A stretch of 64,000 bases of DNA from Candidatus Microbacterium colombiense (GCA_029203165.1 CP119308.1:1922001-1986000); one strand, 5' to 3'. Counted from the first letter of the stretch, positions 17,487-26,496 are shown. Numbers and translations are program-made. Notes: generated by a model from the sequence alone, not told the origin.

Positions 17487-19163
17487 ATGTCCATCCCCAT
17501 CGCAGATCCGGCCCCTCTCGAAGACGGCACACTGCGCGTCACGCCTCTCGGCGGCCTCGCCGAGATCGGCCGCAACATGACCATGTTCGAGTACGAGGGC
17601 AAGATCCTGATCGTCGACTGCGGCGTTCTCTTCCCTGAGGAGCACCAGCCGGGTGTCGACCTGATCCTCCCGGACTTCGAGCCCATCCGCGGTCGCCTGG
17701 ATGACATCGTCGGCGTCGTCCTCACTCATGGGCACGAAGACCACATCGGGGCGGTGCCTTACCTTCTCCGTCTCAAGAGCGACATTCCGCTGATCGGTTC
17801 CGGTCTCACGCTCGCGCTCGTCGAGGCGAAGCTCAAGGAGCACCGCATCAAGTCCTTCACCCTCACGGTGAAGGAAGGCCAGGAAGAGAAGGTCGGCCCG
17901 TTCGACCTCGAGTTCGTCGCGGTCAACCACTCGATCCCGGATGCTCTCGCCGTCGCGATCCGCACGCCTGCGGGCATGGTGCTCGCGACCGGTGACTTCA
18001 AGATGGACCAGCTTCCCCTGGACGGTCGGATCACCGATCTGCGCGCGTTCTCCCGCCTCGGCGAAGAGGGCGTCGACCTCTTCCTGGTCGATTCGACCAA
18101 CGCCGACGTGCCCGGGTTCACTCCCACCGAGCGGTCCATCGGACCGGTGCTCGATCAGGTCATCGGCAAGGCCCCTCGGCGCGTCATCGTGGCGAGCTTC
18201 TCGAGCCACATCCACCGTGTGCAGCAGGTCATCGACGCGGCGCACGCGCACGGACGACGTGTGGCGTTCCTCGGGCGCAGCATGGTGCGCAACATGACGA
18301 TCGCCGAACAGCTCGGTTACCTCAAGGTTCCCGCGGGCGTGCTCATCGACTTCAAGAAGGCGCGAGACCTTCCGGACGAGCAGATCGTCTACATGTCGAC
18401 CGGGTCGCAGGGCGAGCCGATGGCCGTCCTGAGCCGCATGGCGAACATGGATCACGCGATCGAGATCAGTGAGGGCGACACCGTCATCCTCGCCTCCAGC
18501 CTCATCCCCGGCAACGAGAACGCCGTCTACCGCGTCATCGACGGGCTGACCAAGCTCGGTGCGAACGTCGTGCACAAGGCGAACGCCCGGGTGCACGTCT
18601 CGGGCCACGCCGCCGCTGGTGAGCTGCTCTACTGCTACAACATCCTGAAGCCGAAGAACGTGCTGCCCGTCCACGGCGAGTACCGGCACCTGATCGCGAA
18701 CGCCAAGCTGGCGCAGGACACCGGTATCCCGGAGGAGCGCACGATCATCGCCTCCAACGGCACCGTCATCGACCTGAAGGACGGCGATGCACGTGTCGTC
18801 GGCCAGCTCGATCTCGGATTCGTCTACGTCGACGGTTCGACGGTCGGCGAGATCACGGACGCAGACCTCAAGGACCGTCGGATCCTCGGCGAAGAGGGAT
18901 TCATCTCCGTCATCGTCGTGGTGGACGCAGGTACCGGTCGCATCATCTCGGGTCCGGAGATCCACGCACGCGGTGTCGCAGAAGACGACTCGGTGTTCGA
19001 CGACGTGGCGCCCAAGATCGTGGCCGCGCTCAAGGAGGCCTCCGGCAACGGGGTGCACGACACGCACGCTCTCTCCCAGGTCGTTCGTCGCACCATCGGT
19101 CGCTGGGTGAACCAGAAGCTGCGCCGACGGCCGATGATCGTTCCGCTCGTGATCGAGGCGTGA
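17487..19163 (+). CDS. rnj: Ribonuclease J
   Basis: Metallo-beta-lactamase/beta-CASP ribonuclease with 5'-3' exo- and endonuclease activity in RNA maturation and decay. The 558 aa include the zinc motif LTHGHEDHIG near residue 80, the second metal His in NHSIPDALA, ATGDFKMD, the beta-CASP block with STGSQGEP, HVSGHAA and the LPVHGEYRHL loop. A C-terminal domain follows. GAGGAGACAGC precedes the ATG. It lies directly behind dapA as in other actinobacteria and is probably partly cotranscribed with it. Confidence 0.95.
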   Translation: MSIPIADPAPLEDGTLRVTPLGGLAEIGRNMTMFEYEGKILIVDCGVLFPEEHQPGVDLILPDFEPIRGRLDDIVGVVLTHGHEDHIGAVPYLLRLKSDIPLIGSGLTLALVEAKLKEHRIKSFTLTVKEGQEEKVGPFDLEFVAVNHSIPDALAVAIRTPAGMVLATGDFKMDQLPLDGRITDLRAFSRLGEEGVDLFLVDSTNADVPGFTPTERSIGPVLDQVIGKAPRRVIVASFSSHIHRVQQVIDAAHAHGRRVAFLGRSMVRNMTIAEQLGYLKVPAGVLIDFKKARDLPDEQIVYMSTGSQGEPMAVLSRMANMDHAIEISEGDTVILASSLIPGNENAVYRVIDGLTKLGANVVHKANARVHVSGHAAAGELLYCYNILKPKNVLPVHGEYRHLIANAKLAQDTGIPEERTIIASNGTVIDLKDGDARVVGQLDLGFVYVDGSTVGEITDADLKDRRILGEEGFISVIVVVDAGTGRIISGPEIHARGVAEDDSVFDDVAPKIVAALKEASGNGVHDTHALSQVVRRTIGRWVNQKLRRRPMIVPLVIEA

Positions 19164-19222
19164 GCCCCGTCGTCGGAATAGATCTCGCGGCAGACCGTCA
19201 TCCGGGTGTAACACACACGTTC

Positions 19223-19228
19223 TAGGCT
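19223..19228 (+). promoter_or_regulatory. -10 element, leaderless start of the GNAT gene
   Basis: TAGGCT, 6 bases before the ATG at 19235. Confidence 0.5.
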
Positions 19229-19234
19229 CCCGTT

Positions 19235-19729
19235 ATGTCCAGCGGTTTCTCCACGCGTCGGGCCACTCAGGCTGACGCCCGCTTCCTCGGAGACATGCTC
19301 GTCGAGGCGGCGAACTGGCGCGCGGGGGGACTGCGACCGCGTCACGAGGTGTTGACCTCGGCTGATCACCGGCGCTACATCGCGGGGTGGAAACGAGCGG
19401 CTGACGACGGGATCCTGGCCGTCGGCGATGACGGTCTGCCCGTCGGCGCCGCCTGGTACCGGATGCTGCCCCAGAACGAGCCCGGCCTCGGATTCGTCGG
19501 CGTCGCCGTGCCCGAGCTCATCCTCGGTGTGCATCCGCTCTGGCGTGCCCGTGGCGTCGGGCGCGCGCTCCTGCGTGAGATCGTCTCGCTTTCGGGCGAG
19601 CAGGGGCATGCCCGCATCAGTCTGAGCGTCGAGCGCGACAACTTCGCACGCAATCTGTATCGATCCGAAGGGTTCGCCGTCTCCGCACAGGGGGAACTGC
19701 GCGACACGATGGTGCGTCGTACGGGTTGA
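19235..19729 (+). CDS. GNAT family N-acetyltransferase
   Basis: A 164-aa acyl-CoA-dependent transferase. The acetyl-CoA pyrophosphate loop reads RARGVGRALL, preceded by the beta-strand LGVHPLW and followed by the signature ISLSVERDNFARNLYRSEGF. The acceptor is unknown. The start at 19235 is fixed by TAGGCT 6 bases upstream. The gene stands alone between rnj and ftsK. Confidence 0.85.
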   Translation: MSSGFSTRRATQADARFLGDMLVEAANWRAGGLRPRHEVLTSADHRRYIAGWKRAADDGILAVGDDGLPVGAAWYRMLPQNEPGLGFVGVAVPELILGVHPLWRARGVGRALLREIVSLSGEQGHARISLSVERDNFARNLYRSEGFAVSAQGELRDTMVRRTG

Positions 19730-19799
19730 CGCGGGCCCCGCAGCCGGGTCGGATCACCGGAATGCCGCGTCATTGCGCGGAAATGTCACCCGTTGGTCG

Positions 19800-19805
19800 T
19801 AACGT
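19800..19805 (+). promoter_or_regulatory. -10 element, leaderless start of ftsK
   Basis: TAACGT, 6 bases before the ATG at 19812. Confidence 0.4.
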
Positions 19806-19811
19806 GAGGGC

Positions 19812-22541
19812 ATGGCCAGGAGCACCACGAAGTCCGCGCGCGCGTCCGAGAGCGCACCGTCACGCCCGAAGAGGCAGACGGCTCCGAAGGCTCAGCCCGC
19901 GCCGAAGAAATACATCGACGCGGCGGAGAAGCCCCCCGTCGCGGTGCGGGCCTGGGGTGGCCTCGCGCATGGGGTCGGTGGACTCTTCCGCGCGTTCGGC
20001 CCTGAGACGCTCGAGAAAGACGATCGCCGCGACGGATTCCCGTTCTTCCTCGTGCTGCTCGCGGTGCTGGGCGCCGTCAACGAGTGGTTCTTCATCGGCA
20101 ACGAGGTCGCCGCCAACATCAGTGCGTACTCCGTCGGATTGTTCGTCGGACGCGTGGCCTTCTTCATGCCCGTGCTGCTTCTGCTGCTGGCGGGCTGGCT
20201 GTTCCGCCACCCCTCATCTGTGCACGACAACGGCCGCATCGGAATCGGTTTCGGCATGTTCGTCCTCGCGCTCGCGGGCATCTTCCACGTCGCCGGCCCC
20301 CGACCGCACCCGAACGAGGGGATGCCTGCACTCAGCGAGTCGGGTGGCCTCCTGGGCTGGCTGGTCGGGCAGCCGCTGACGTACCTCACCGACATCCCGG
20401 CGTATATCGTGCTGTCCCTGCTGGCGGTGCTCAGCATCCTCATCCTCACCAAGACGCCGCCGAACCGCATCGGCACGCGGCTCGGCGACCTCTACGCGTG
20501 GATGTTCGACGCCGAGCGCCCGGAGAAGCCCGCGAAGGACGTCGCGACGATCGACGATGCCGACAAGGTCGATGACCCCGATGTGCTGCCGTGGTGGCGA
20601 CGCAACAAGACCGGTCGCGAGGAGGACCCCGACGAGGGCACCCTCGGATCCGACGACATCACCGCACTGCTCACCACCTCCGACCCCACGCCTGCGTACG
20701 ACCAGGCGGTCGTCGTGGAGAACCCGTACGACGCTGCGACAGAGGTGCTGTCCGATGTTCGTTCGATGACGGACGGTCTGGCAGAGCAGCAGACCACGGC
20801 GCTTCTCGACGACGCATCCGACACCGGCGAGATGCCGGAGCTTCCGGGTCTTGACGGCTTCGGCACGGAAGGGCCGGGGGAGCGCGGGCCGCAGGCGCCC
20901 GTGGCCCCGTACATCCTCCCGTCTCCGGGGCTGCTGATCGAGGGCGCACCACCCGTGTTGCGCTCTGAGGCGACAGACAAGGTGATCGAGCAGATCACGA
21001 GCGTGCTGTCGCAGTTCAAGGTCGATGCGAAGGTGACGGGGTTCTCCCGCGGGCCGACGGTCACGCAATACGAGGTCGAGGTCGGGCACGGCGTCAAGGT
21101 CGAGAAGATCCTCCAGCTGAGCAATAACTTCGCCTACGCGGTGGCCTCGAACGACGTGCGCATCCTCTCGCCCATCCCCGGCAAGAGCGCGATCGGTATC
21201 GAGATCCCGAACGCCGACAAGGAGATGGTCGCCCTCGGCGATGTGCTGCGGTCGCCCGCGGCCCAGAAGAGCACGCATCCGATGACCATCGGCGTCGGCA
21301 AGGACGTCGGTGGCAACATCGTCATCGCGAATCTCGCGAAGATGCCTCACCTGCTCGTCGCCGGATCCACGGGATCCGGTAAGTCGAGCTTCGTTAATTC
21401 GATGATCACGAGTCTGCTGATGCGCGCGCGGCCCGCAGATGTGCGCATGGTGCTCATCGACCCCAAGCGCGTCGAGCTCACCAGCTATGCGGGCGTTCCC
21501 CACCTGATCACTCCGATCATCACGAACCCGAAGAAGGCGGCCGAGGCGCTGCAGTGGGTCGTGAAGGAGATGGACATGCGGTACGACGACCTCGCGTCGT
21601 TCGGGTTCCGCCACATCGACGACTTCAATCGCGCGGTACGCGCGGGTGAGGTCGTGCTCCCCGTGGGCAGCGAGCGGGTTCTCAAGCCTTACCCGTACCT
21701 CCTCGTCGTCGTCGATGAGCTCGCCGACCTCATGATGGTCGCGCCGCGTGACGTCGAGGACTCGATCGTGCGCATCACGCAACTCGCGCGTGCGTCCGGC
21801 ATCCACCTCGTGCTGGCCACGCAGCGACCGAGCGTCGATGTCGTCACGGGACTGATCAAGGCCAACGTGCCGTCCAGGCTCGCGTTCGCTGTCACGAGTG
21901 TCACCGACAGCCGCGTCATTCTCGACAGTCCTGGGGCCGACAAGCTGATCGGGCAGGGCGACGCCCTGTTCTCTCCGATGGGCTCGTCGAAGCCGTTCCG
22001 TCTGCAGGGCGCCTGGGTCGATGAGAAGGAGATCGACGCGGTCGTCAAGCACGTCACCCGACAGGCGCGCCCGGAGTACCGCGCCGATGTGCAGGAGAGC
22101 ATCGAGCCTCGCAAGAAAGAGGTCGATGAGGACATCGGCGACGATCTCGAACTGCTGCTCGCAGCGGCGGAGCTCATCGTGTCGTCGCAGTTCGGGTCGA
22201 CGTCGATGCTGCAGCGCAAGCTCCGTGTCGGATTCGCGAAGGCCGGTCGACTGATGGACCTGCTCGAGTCGCGCGAGATCGTCGGACCGTCCGAGGGGTC
22301 GAAGGCGCGTGACGTCCTCGCGACCGCAGAGCAGCTGCCCGCAGTGATGGCCAAGCTCCGAGGCGATGACGCTCCCGCATCGTCGGGCTCGAGCGCGCCG
22401 ACGGCTGCCGCTCCTCCCGCCGCGGCTCACGCTGGGTACGCGGAGCCGATGCGCGATCCGCTGGAGGCGCAGTTCGAGGGGCTCCCCGTCGTGGAATCCG
22501 AAGGCGATGAAGACGCCTGGGGTCTGACGGGACGCGATTGA
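19812..22541 (+). CDS. ftsK: DNA translocase FtsK/SpoIIIE
   Basis: Septal DNA pump that clears chromosome termini at division. The 909 aa comprise a basic Ala/Pro-rich N-terminus, four hydrophobic segments (about residues 77-210), an acidic low-complexity linker, the motor with Walker A GSTGSGKS at residue ~517 and Walker B LLVVVDELADLM, and a C-terminal gamma winged helix (LLAAAELIVSSQFGSTSMLQ) that reads polar sequences. A charged tail follows. The stop overlaps the pgsA start (TGATG). Expression probably begins at the leaderless ATG at 19812. Confidence 0.96.
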   Translation: MARSTTKSARASESAPSRPKRQTAPKAQPAPKKYIDAAEKPPVAVRAWGGLAHGVGGLFRAFGPETLEKDDRRDGFPFFLVLLAVLGAVNEWFFIGNEVAANISAYSVGLFVGRVAFFMPVLLLLLAGWLFRHPSSVHDNGRIGIGFGMFVLALAGIFHVAGPRPHPNEGMPALSESGGLLGWLVGQPLTYLTDIPAYIVLSLLAVLSILILTKTPPNRIGTRLGDLYAWMFDAERPEKPAKDVATIDDADKVDDPDVLPWWRRNKTGREEDPDEGTLGSDDITALLTTSDPTPAYDQAVVVENPYDAATEVLSDVRSMTDGLAEQQTTALLDDASDTGEMPELPGLDGFGTEGPGERGPQAPVAPYILPSPGLLIEGAPPVLRSEATDKVIEQITSVLSQFKVDAKVTGFSRGPTVTQYEVEVGHGVKVEKILQLSNNFAYAVASNDVRILSPIPGKSAIGIEIPNADKEMVALGDVLRSPAAQKSTHPMTIGVGKDVGGNIVIANLAKMPHLLVAGSTGSGKSSFVNSMITSLLMRARPADVRMVLIDPKRVELTSYAGVPHLITPIITNPKKAAEALQWVVKEMDMRYDDLASFGFRHIDDFNRAVRAGEVVLPVGSERVLKPYPYLLVVVDELADLMMVAPRDVEDSIVRITQLARASGIHLVLATQRPSVDVVTGLIKANVPSRLAFAVTSVTDSRVILDSPGADKLIGQGDALFSPMGSSKPFRLQGAWVDEKEIDAVVKHVTRQARPEYRADVQESIEPRKKEVDEDIGDDLELLLAAAELIVSSQFGSTSMLQRKLRVGFAKAGRLMDLLESREIVGPSEGSKARDVLATAEQLPAVMAKLRGDDAPASSGSSAPTAAAPPAAAHAGYAEPMRDPLEAQFEGLPVVESEGDEDAWGLTGRD

Positions 22542-23116
22542 TGGCGATCCCACGGCAGCTCCCCAACGCGATCACGATCGCGCGCATCCCGCTCGCGGTC
22601 ATCTTCTTCATCGTGCTGCTGCTCGGCGGCACCTACGGGATTCCTGAGCCTGCTCTTCGGTGGACGGCCGGGATCCTCTTCATCGTGGCGATCTCGACCG
22701 ACTGGGTCGACGGCTACCTCGCGCGCCGCTACGACATCGTGAGCGACTTCGGCAAGCTCTGGGATCCGATCGCGGACAAGCTGCTGACCGGGTCGGGATT
22801 CATCGGGCTCGCCATTCTCGGCGAAGTGCAGTGGTGGATCGTCCTGATCATCCTGGTTCGCGAGTGGGGGATCACCGTTCATCGTTTGATGGTGGTGAAG
22901 GAGCATGTCGTCGCCGCTGCCTGGATGGGAAAGATCAAGACGGCCGTGCAGGGAGTCGCGCTCAGCTGGGCGCTGTTGCCCCTGCACGAACTCATCGGCC
23001 TCGACCCGTGGAAGCTCGTCACGACGGTCCTGATGATCGTCGTCCTGCTTCTCACCGTGGTGAGTGGCATCGACTACATCGTCGCTCAGGTGAAGGGTTC
23101 GAGGGAGCGATCGTGA
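22541..23116 (+). CDS. pgsA: CDP-diacylglycerol--glycerol-3-phosphate 3-phosphatidyltransferase
   Basis: Makes phosphatidylglycerol phosphate, precursor of PG and cardiolipin. This 191-aa integral membrane enzyme has the CDP-alcohol phosphotransferase signature spread over STDWVDGYLARRYDIVSDFGKLWDPIADK, in which the four Asp residues bind metal. The ATG at 22541 overlaps the ftsK stop. It overlaps cinA by GTGA, so ftsK, pgsA and cinA form a tight operon. Confidence 0.93.
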   Translation: MAIPRQLPNAITIARIPLAVIFFIVLLLGGTYGIPEPALRWTAGILFIVAISTDWVDGYLARRYDIVSDFGKLWDPIADKLLTGSGFIGLAILGEVQWWIVLIILVREWGITVHRLMVVKEHVVAAAWMGKIKTAVQGVALSWALLPLHELIGLDPWKLVTTVLMIVVLLLTVVSGIDYIVAQVKGSRERS

Positions 23117-23598
23117 GGTCGCCCGCGGCGGCAGCGCTGGCGGCGCTCCGGCAGAAGGGTTGGACGCTGGGTGTCGCCGAATCGCTGACGGGCGGAGCGC
23201 TCACGGCCGAGCTGGTCTCCGTTCCCGGTGCGTCTTCGGTGCTGTCGGGCGGGGTCGTGGCCTACGCGACGTCGCTCAAGCATTCACTGCTCGGAGTCGA
23301 CGCGATGCTTCTCGCGCGGAGTGGCCCCGTGCACTCTTCCGTCGCCGCACAGATGGCAGAGGGCGTCAGGAGAGCCGTGGCCGTCGATGGAGTCGCCGCA
23401 GATGTGGGTGTCTCGACGACGGGTATCGCGGGTCCTGATTCTCCCGACGGGCAACCTGTCGGTACCGTGCACATCGGCGTGATCACCCCGACGGGGTCCT
23501 CGACGAGAGTGTTCCTCTTCGCTGGAGATCGTGCTCAGATCCGGGCGGCGACCATCGACTCCGCTCTGCAGATGCTCCTCGACATGGTCGGGGAATAG
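23113..23598 (+). CDS. cinA: CinA C-terminal domain protein (nicotinamide-nucleotide amidohydrolase, PncC type)
   Basis: A 161-aa single-domain CinA. It matches the PncC amidase that deamidates NMN to nicotinate mononucleotide: VAESLTGGALTAEL at the N-terminus, GGVVAYATSLKHSLL, VSTTGIAGPDSPDGQPVGTVHIG. The N-terminal COG1058 domain is absent, as is usual in actinobacteria. The GTG start lies in the pgsA stop. Its position before clgR/recA is conserved across actinobacteria. Confidence 0.9.
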   Translation: MRSPAAAALAALRQKGWTLGVAESLTGGALTAELVSVPGASSVLSGGVVAYATSLKHSLLGVDAMLLARSGPVHSSVAAQMAEGVRRAVAVDGVAADVGVSTTGIAGPDSPDGQPVGTVHIGVITPTGSSTRVFLFAGDRAQIRAATIDSALQMLLDMVGE

Positions 23599-23713
23599 TA
23601 GGCGGTGCGCGCGAGTTGTGATTGATGTGCTCACATTCAAACCACAGAGTGCAGCGGTAGATTCTGTGAAAGCCAGTAGGACTAGACTGGCGATCTCATC
23701 GGAGGGGACTCTG

Positions 23714-23743
23714 ATGATTCGAACCGGGAGGAGGTTCCGATGA
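23714..23743 (+). CDS. Possible 9-residue leader peptide coupled to clgR
   Basis: ATG ATT CGA ACC GGG AGG AGG TTC CGA TGA, encoding MIRTGRRFR. It is preceded by its own strong Shine-Dalgarno (GGAGGGGA, 23701-23708) and its stop overlaps the clgR start as ATGA. The AGG AGG pair doubles as the clgR ribosome-binding site, so the arginine codons may simply reflect that constraint. A regulatory role is inference. Confidence 0.35.
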   Translation: MIRTGRRFR

Positions 23744-24048
23744 TTCTTGTACGACAGGAAATCGGCGATGTGCTGAGGGACTTCCGTCTGCAGAAGGGGC
23801 GTACCCTTCGGCAGGTCGCGAGCAAGGCGTCGGTCGCGCTGGGCTATCTCAGCGAGGTCGAGCGGGGTCAGAAAGAGGCCTCCAGCGAGATTCTCGCGTC
23901 GGTTGCGGATGCGCTCGATGTTCCGATCTCGACGATCATGCGTGAGGTCGGAGATCGCATCTCGGTCCTCGAGGGCATCCAGGTGTTCCCGGACGTCGTT
24001 CCGGACGACCTCGTGGCCTCGATCGAGCCTGAGCTCTCCCTGCGCTGA
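23740..24048 (+). CDS. clgR: ClgR-type XRE family transcriptional regulator
   Basis: A 102-aa DNA-binding protein. The helix-turn-helix spans residues ~10-65 (LRDFRLQKGRTLRQVASKASVALGYLSEVERGQKEASSE) and is characteristic of ClgR/Rv2745c, the actinobacterial activator of clp protease and stress genes. Location between cinA and recA supports the assignment. A -10-like TAGACT lies at 23694, and GGAGGAGG precedes the ATG. ClgR binding sites were not evident immediately upstream. Confidence 0.88.
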   Translation: MILVRQEIGDVLRDFRLQKGRTLRQVASKASVALGYLSEVERGQKEASSEILASVADALDVPISTIMREVGDRISVLEGIQVFPDVVPDDLVASIEPELSLR

Positions 24049-24069
24049 CGCGCGGGATTTCTGCGCACG

Positions 24070-24294
24070 ATGCGACGAAGTGAATTCCTTCGCGCCGTCG
24101 ATGCCGAGTTCCAGTCTCGGTCGGCATCGCTTCTTCACGATCTGACCTTGAGTGCGCTGGCGGGGCGGACATCATCCGAGGCGCTTGACGCCGGCGTTGC
24201 TCCGAGGGACATCTGGCTCGCGCTCTGCGATGAAATGGAAGTGCCGGATTCGCGACGGCACGGTGCCGGCAGGCTCGAGCCGCGACGACACTGA
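24070..24294 (+). CDS. DUF3046 protein
   Basis: A 74-aa protein matching the small actinobacterial DUF3046 family found next to recA: RRSEFLRAVDAEF, LLHDLTLSALAGRTSSEALDAGV, PRDIWLALCDEMEVP. The final ten residues are a basic tail. No function is established. It follows clgR by 21 bp and may share its transcript. Confidence 0.8.
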   Translation: MRRSEFLRAVDAEFQSRSASLLHDLTLSALAGRTSSEALDAGVAPRDIWLALCDEMEVPDSRRHGAGRLEPRRH

Positions 24295-24350
24295 GGCCCC
24301 CGCTCGTGTTCGAGCCGTGCGGGAAACTGGCGTCGATGATCGGCGTGTCG

Positions 24351-24366
24351 TCGAAGATGCGTTCGA
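24351..24366. promoter_or_regulatory. LexA/SOS box of recA
   Basis: TCGAAGATGCGTTCGA matches the actinobacterial SOS consensus TCGAAC-N4-GTTCGA at all but one base (G for the C of the left half). It lies 197 bp before recA and overlaps the -35/spacer of a promoter with -10 TAGTCT (24375-24380), so LexA would block polymerase. Confidence 0.7.
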
Positions 24367-24374
24367 ATGAGGCG

Positions 24375-24380
24375 TAGTCT
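24375..24380 (+). promoter_or_regulatory. Probable recA promoter -10
   Basis: TAGTCT just downstream of the SOS box; transcription would begin near 24387, giving a leader of about 175 bases. That leader includes a 6-bp hairpin (GCTCCC-AGCC-GGGAGC, 24500-24515). Confidence 0.4.
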
Positions 24381-24562
24381 TCTGCACAAGTGGTTCAGGA
24401 TTCGTGTTCTCCACCTTTCTCGGGCCCTTCGACCGGATGTCGGAGGCCCCTCGTACGGTGAAGACATGGCCATCGGGCCATACGCCTTGTCGGAGAGTAG
24501 CTCCCAGCCGGGAGCGCCGCGACAGCCTACAGGCGGCACCACGCGAGCAGAAGGAACACATC

Positions 24563-25612
24563 ATGCCATCACCCGCAGACCGCGAGAAGTCCCTGGAAAC
24601 AGCTCTCGCTCAGATCGATCGCCAGTTCGGAAAGGGCTCGGTCATGCGGCTGGGCAGCGACGAGCGCGCCCCGGTTGCCGTGATTCCTACGGGTTCCATC
24701 GCGCTTGACGTCGCACTCGGCGTCGGCGGACTGCCGCGCGGGCGAATCGTGGAGATCTATGGTCCGGAGTCCTCCGGTAAGACCACGCTGACGCTGCACG
24801 CGATCGCCAACGCGCAGCGTGCCGGTGGCATCGCCGCGTTCATCGATGCGGAGCACGCACTCGACCCCGACTACGCGGCGAAGCTCGGCGTCGACATCGA
24901 CGCACTCCTCGTCTCCCAGCCCGACACCGGTGAGCAGGCTCTCGAGATCGCCGACATGCTCGTCCGCTCGGGCGCGATCGACCTCATCGTGATCGACTCC
25001 GTTGCCGCGCTCGTTCCTCGCGCGGAGATCGAGGGTGAGATGGGAGATTCGCACGTCGGTCTGCAGGCTCGCCTCATGTCGCAGGCGCTTCGTAAGCTCA
25101 CGGGTGGTCTCAACCAGACCAACACCACGATGATCTTCATCAACCAACTCCGCGAGAAGATCGGAGTGTTCTTCGGCTCGCCGGAGACCACCGCCGGTGG
25201 TAAGGCGCTCAAGTTCTACGCGTCGGTGCGTCTCGACATCCGTCGTATCGAGACCCTCAAGGACGGGACGGACGCGGTGGGTAACCGCACGCGCGTCAAG
25301 GTCGTCAAGAACAAGATGGCTCCGCCTTTCAAGCAGGCCGAGTTCGACATCCTCTACGGCATCGGAATCTCCCGTGAGGGAAGCCTGATCGATTTCGGCG
25401 TCGAGCACGCGATCGTCAAGAAGTCGGGCTCGTGGTACACCTACGATGGCGATCAGTTGGGCCAGGGCAAGGAGAACGCCCGGAACTTCCTGTTGAACAA
25501 CCCCGATATCGCACTGGCCATCGAGACCCAGATCAAGCAGAAGCTCGGTATCGGGCCGCAGGCGGCTCCCGTCGCCGAAACCGACGAGCTCGCTGAGCGT
25601 CGTCCGGCCTGA
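24563..25612 (+). CDS. recA: Recombinase RecA
   Basis: Strand-exchange ATPase and co-protease for LexA. The 349 aa include Walker A GPESSGKTTL at residue ~67, LIVIDSVAALVPRAEIEGEMGD with loop L1, the L2 region FINQLREKIGVFFGSPETTAGGKAL, and the acidic C-terminus. GAAGGAACA precedes the ATG at 24563. An SOS box lies upstream and recX directly follows, 2 bp after the stop. Confidence 0.98.
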   Translation: MPSPADREKSLETALAQIDRQFGKGSVMRLGSDERAPVAVIPTGSIALDVALGVGGLPRGRIVEIYGPESSGKTTLTLHAIANAQRAGGIAAFIDAEHALDPDYAAKLGVDIDALLVSQPDTGEQALEIADMLVRSGAIDLIVIDSVAALVPRAEIEGEMGDSHVGLQARLMSQALRKLTGGLNQTNTTMIFINQLREKIGVFFGSPETTAGGKALKFYASVRLDIRRIETLKDGTDAVGNRTRVKVVKNKMAPPFKQAEFDILYGIGISREGSLIDFGVEHAIVKKSGSWYTYDGDQLGQGKENARNFLLNNPDIALAIETQIKQKLGIGPQAAPVAETDELAERRPA

Positions 25613-25614
25613 AC

Positions 25615-26496
25615 ATGACCGGAGAGAACGGGGGCGAGTCGAACGGGCACACCGGACGGCTCGCCCCCATCATCCCGCTGTTCGGCGGTAAGGCCAGCAG
25701 GCCCGAGCCGTCGGTCGACGATGCTTCGCGGTCGCAGACGCCGACGGAGTCGGCGGCCGAGCGTGCGGAGTCGGTCGTTCCTCGACGAACAGGGGATTCG
25801 GGACTCTGGCGCTCCACCTGGGACGGGCCCGTTGACAGCGTGCCCCACGCAGAGTCCGGCGCAGAGAGGTTACCGAGTGATCGGCATCCCGCCCACGGGA
25901 AGACATCGCAGACGGCGCCCCCGCGCCTCACAGTGCTACCGCCGACAGAGATCGATCGCTCGGAAGACATCGACGACGGTCTCGATCAGGACACGGAACG
26001 ACAGATCGCGACGGATGCGCTCGTACGCAAGCTCCGGTCTCGCTCTCTGTCGGTATCTGAGGCGAGGACGGTCCTGCGGGGTCACGCGATCTCTGCCCAA
26101 CAGGTCGATGATGTCCTCGATGAGTGCAGCCGGCGCGGCTACCTCGATGACGCGCGTCTCGCGGCTCAGCTCGTCGAATCAGGCAGTCAGCGCAAGGGAC
26201 AGGGGAGGGTCGCGTTGTCGCGTGCGCTCGCTCAACGCGGGTTGCCTCGTGACGTCGTCGATGCAGCGCTCGACGAGCTCCCTGACGACGACGCCGAACG
26301 CGCATTGGATTTCGCGCGGACGAAGGCCCGGTCGCTCAGCAAGCTCGACGGCGACACCGCGCTGCGTCGCCTCGTCGGACAGCTGTCGCGCCGTGGGTAC
26401 AACGGAGCGATCGCGATGAACGCGGCGAAGGTGGCACTGGCAGAGGCCAGCTTCGGCGGGCGATCGATCGGGGTACGATTCGTCGATTCTGACTGA
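25615..26496 (+). CDS. recX: Regulatory protein RecX with long N-terminal extension
   Basis: Binds RecA and limits filament growth. The RecX three-helix repeats occupy residues ~118-285: ATDALVRKLRSRSLSVSEA, VDDVLDECSRRGYLDDARLA, GQGRVALSRALAQRGLPRDVV, then LVGQLSRRGYNGAIAM. The first ~115 residues are Ser/Pro/Glu-rich and appear disordered, making the protein about twice the size of minimal RecX. Stop-start spacing of 2 bp to recA indicates coexpression, and hence SOS induction. A shorter internal start cannot be excluded. Confidence 0.88.
   Translation: MTGENGGESNGHTGRLAPIIPLFGGKASRPEPSVDDASRSQTPTESAAERAESVVPRRTGDSGLWRSTWDGPVDSVPHAESGAERLPSDRHPAHGKTSQTAPPRLTVLPPTEIDRSEDIDDGLDQDTERQIATDALVRKLRSRSLSVSEARTVLRGHAISAQQVDDVLDECSRRGYLDDARLAAQLVESGSQRKGQGRVALSRALAQRGLPRDVVDAALDELPDDDAERALDFARTKARSLSKLDGDTALRRLVGQLSRRGYNGAIAMNAAKVALAEASFGGRSIGVRFVDSD

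Noticed and set aside
16869..22553. Very long open frames antisense to dapA-rnj and to ftsK
   Set aside because: They mirror the sense genes codon for codon, lack ribosome sites and give low-complexity proteins.
23599..23713. ClgR autoregulatory site before clgR
   Set aside because: No convincing palindromic ClgR-type box; only a TAGACT -10-like hexamer is visible.
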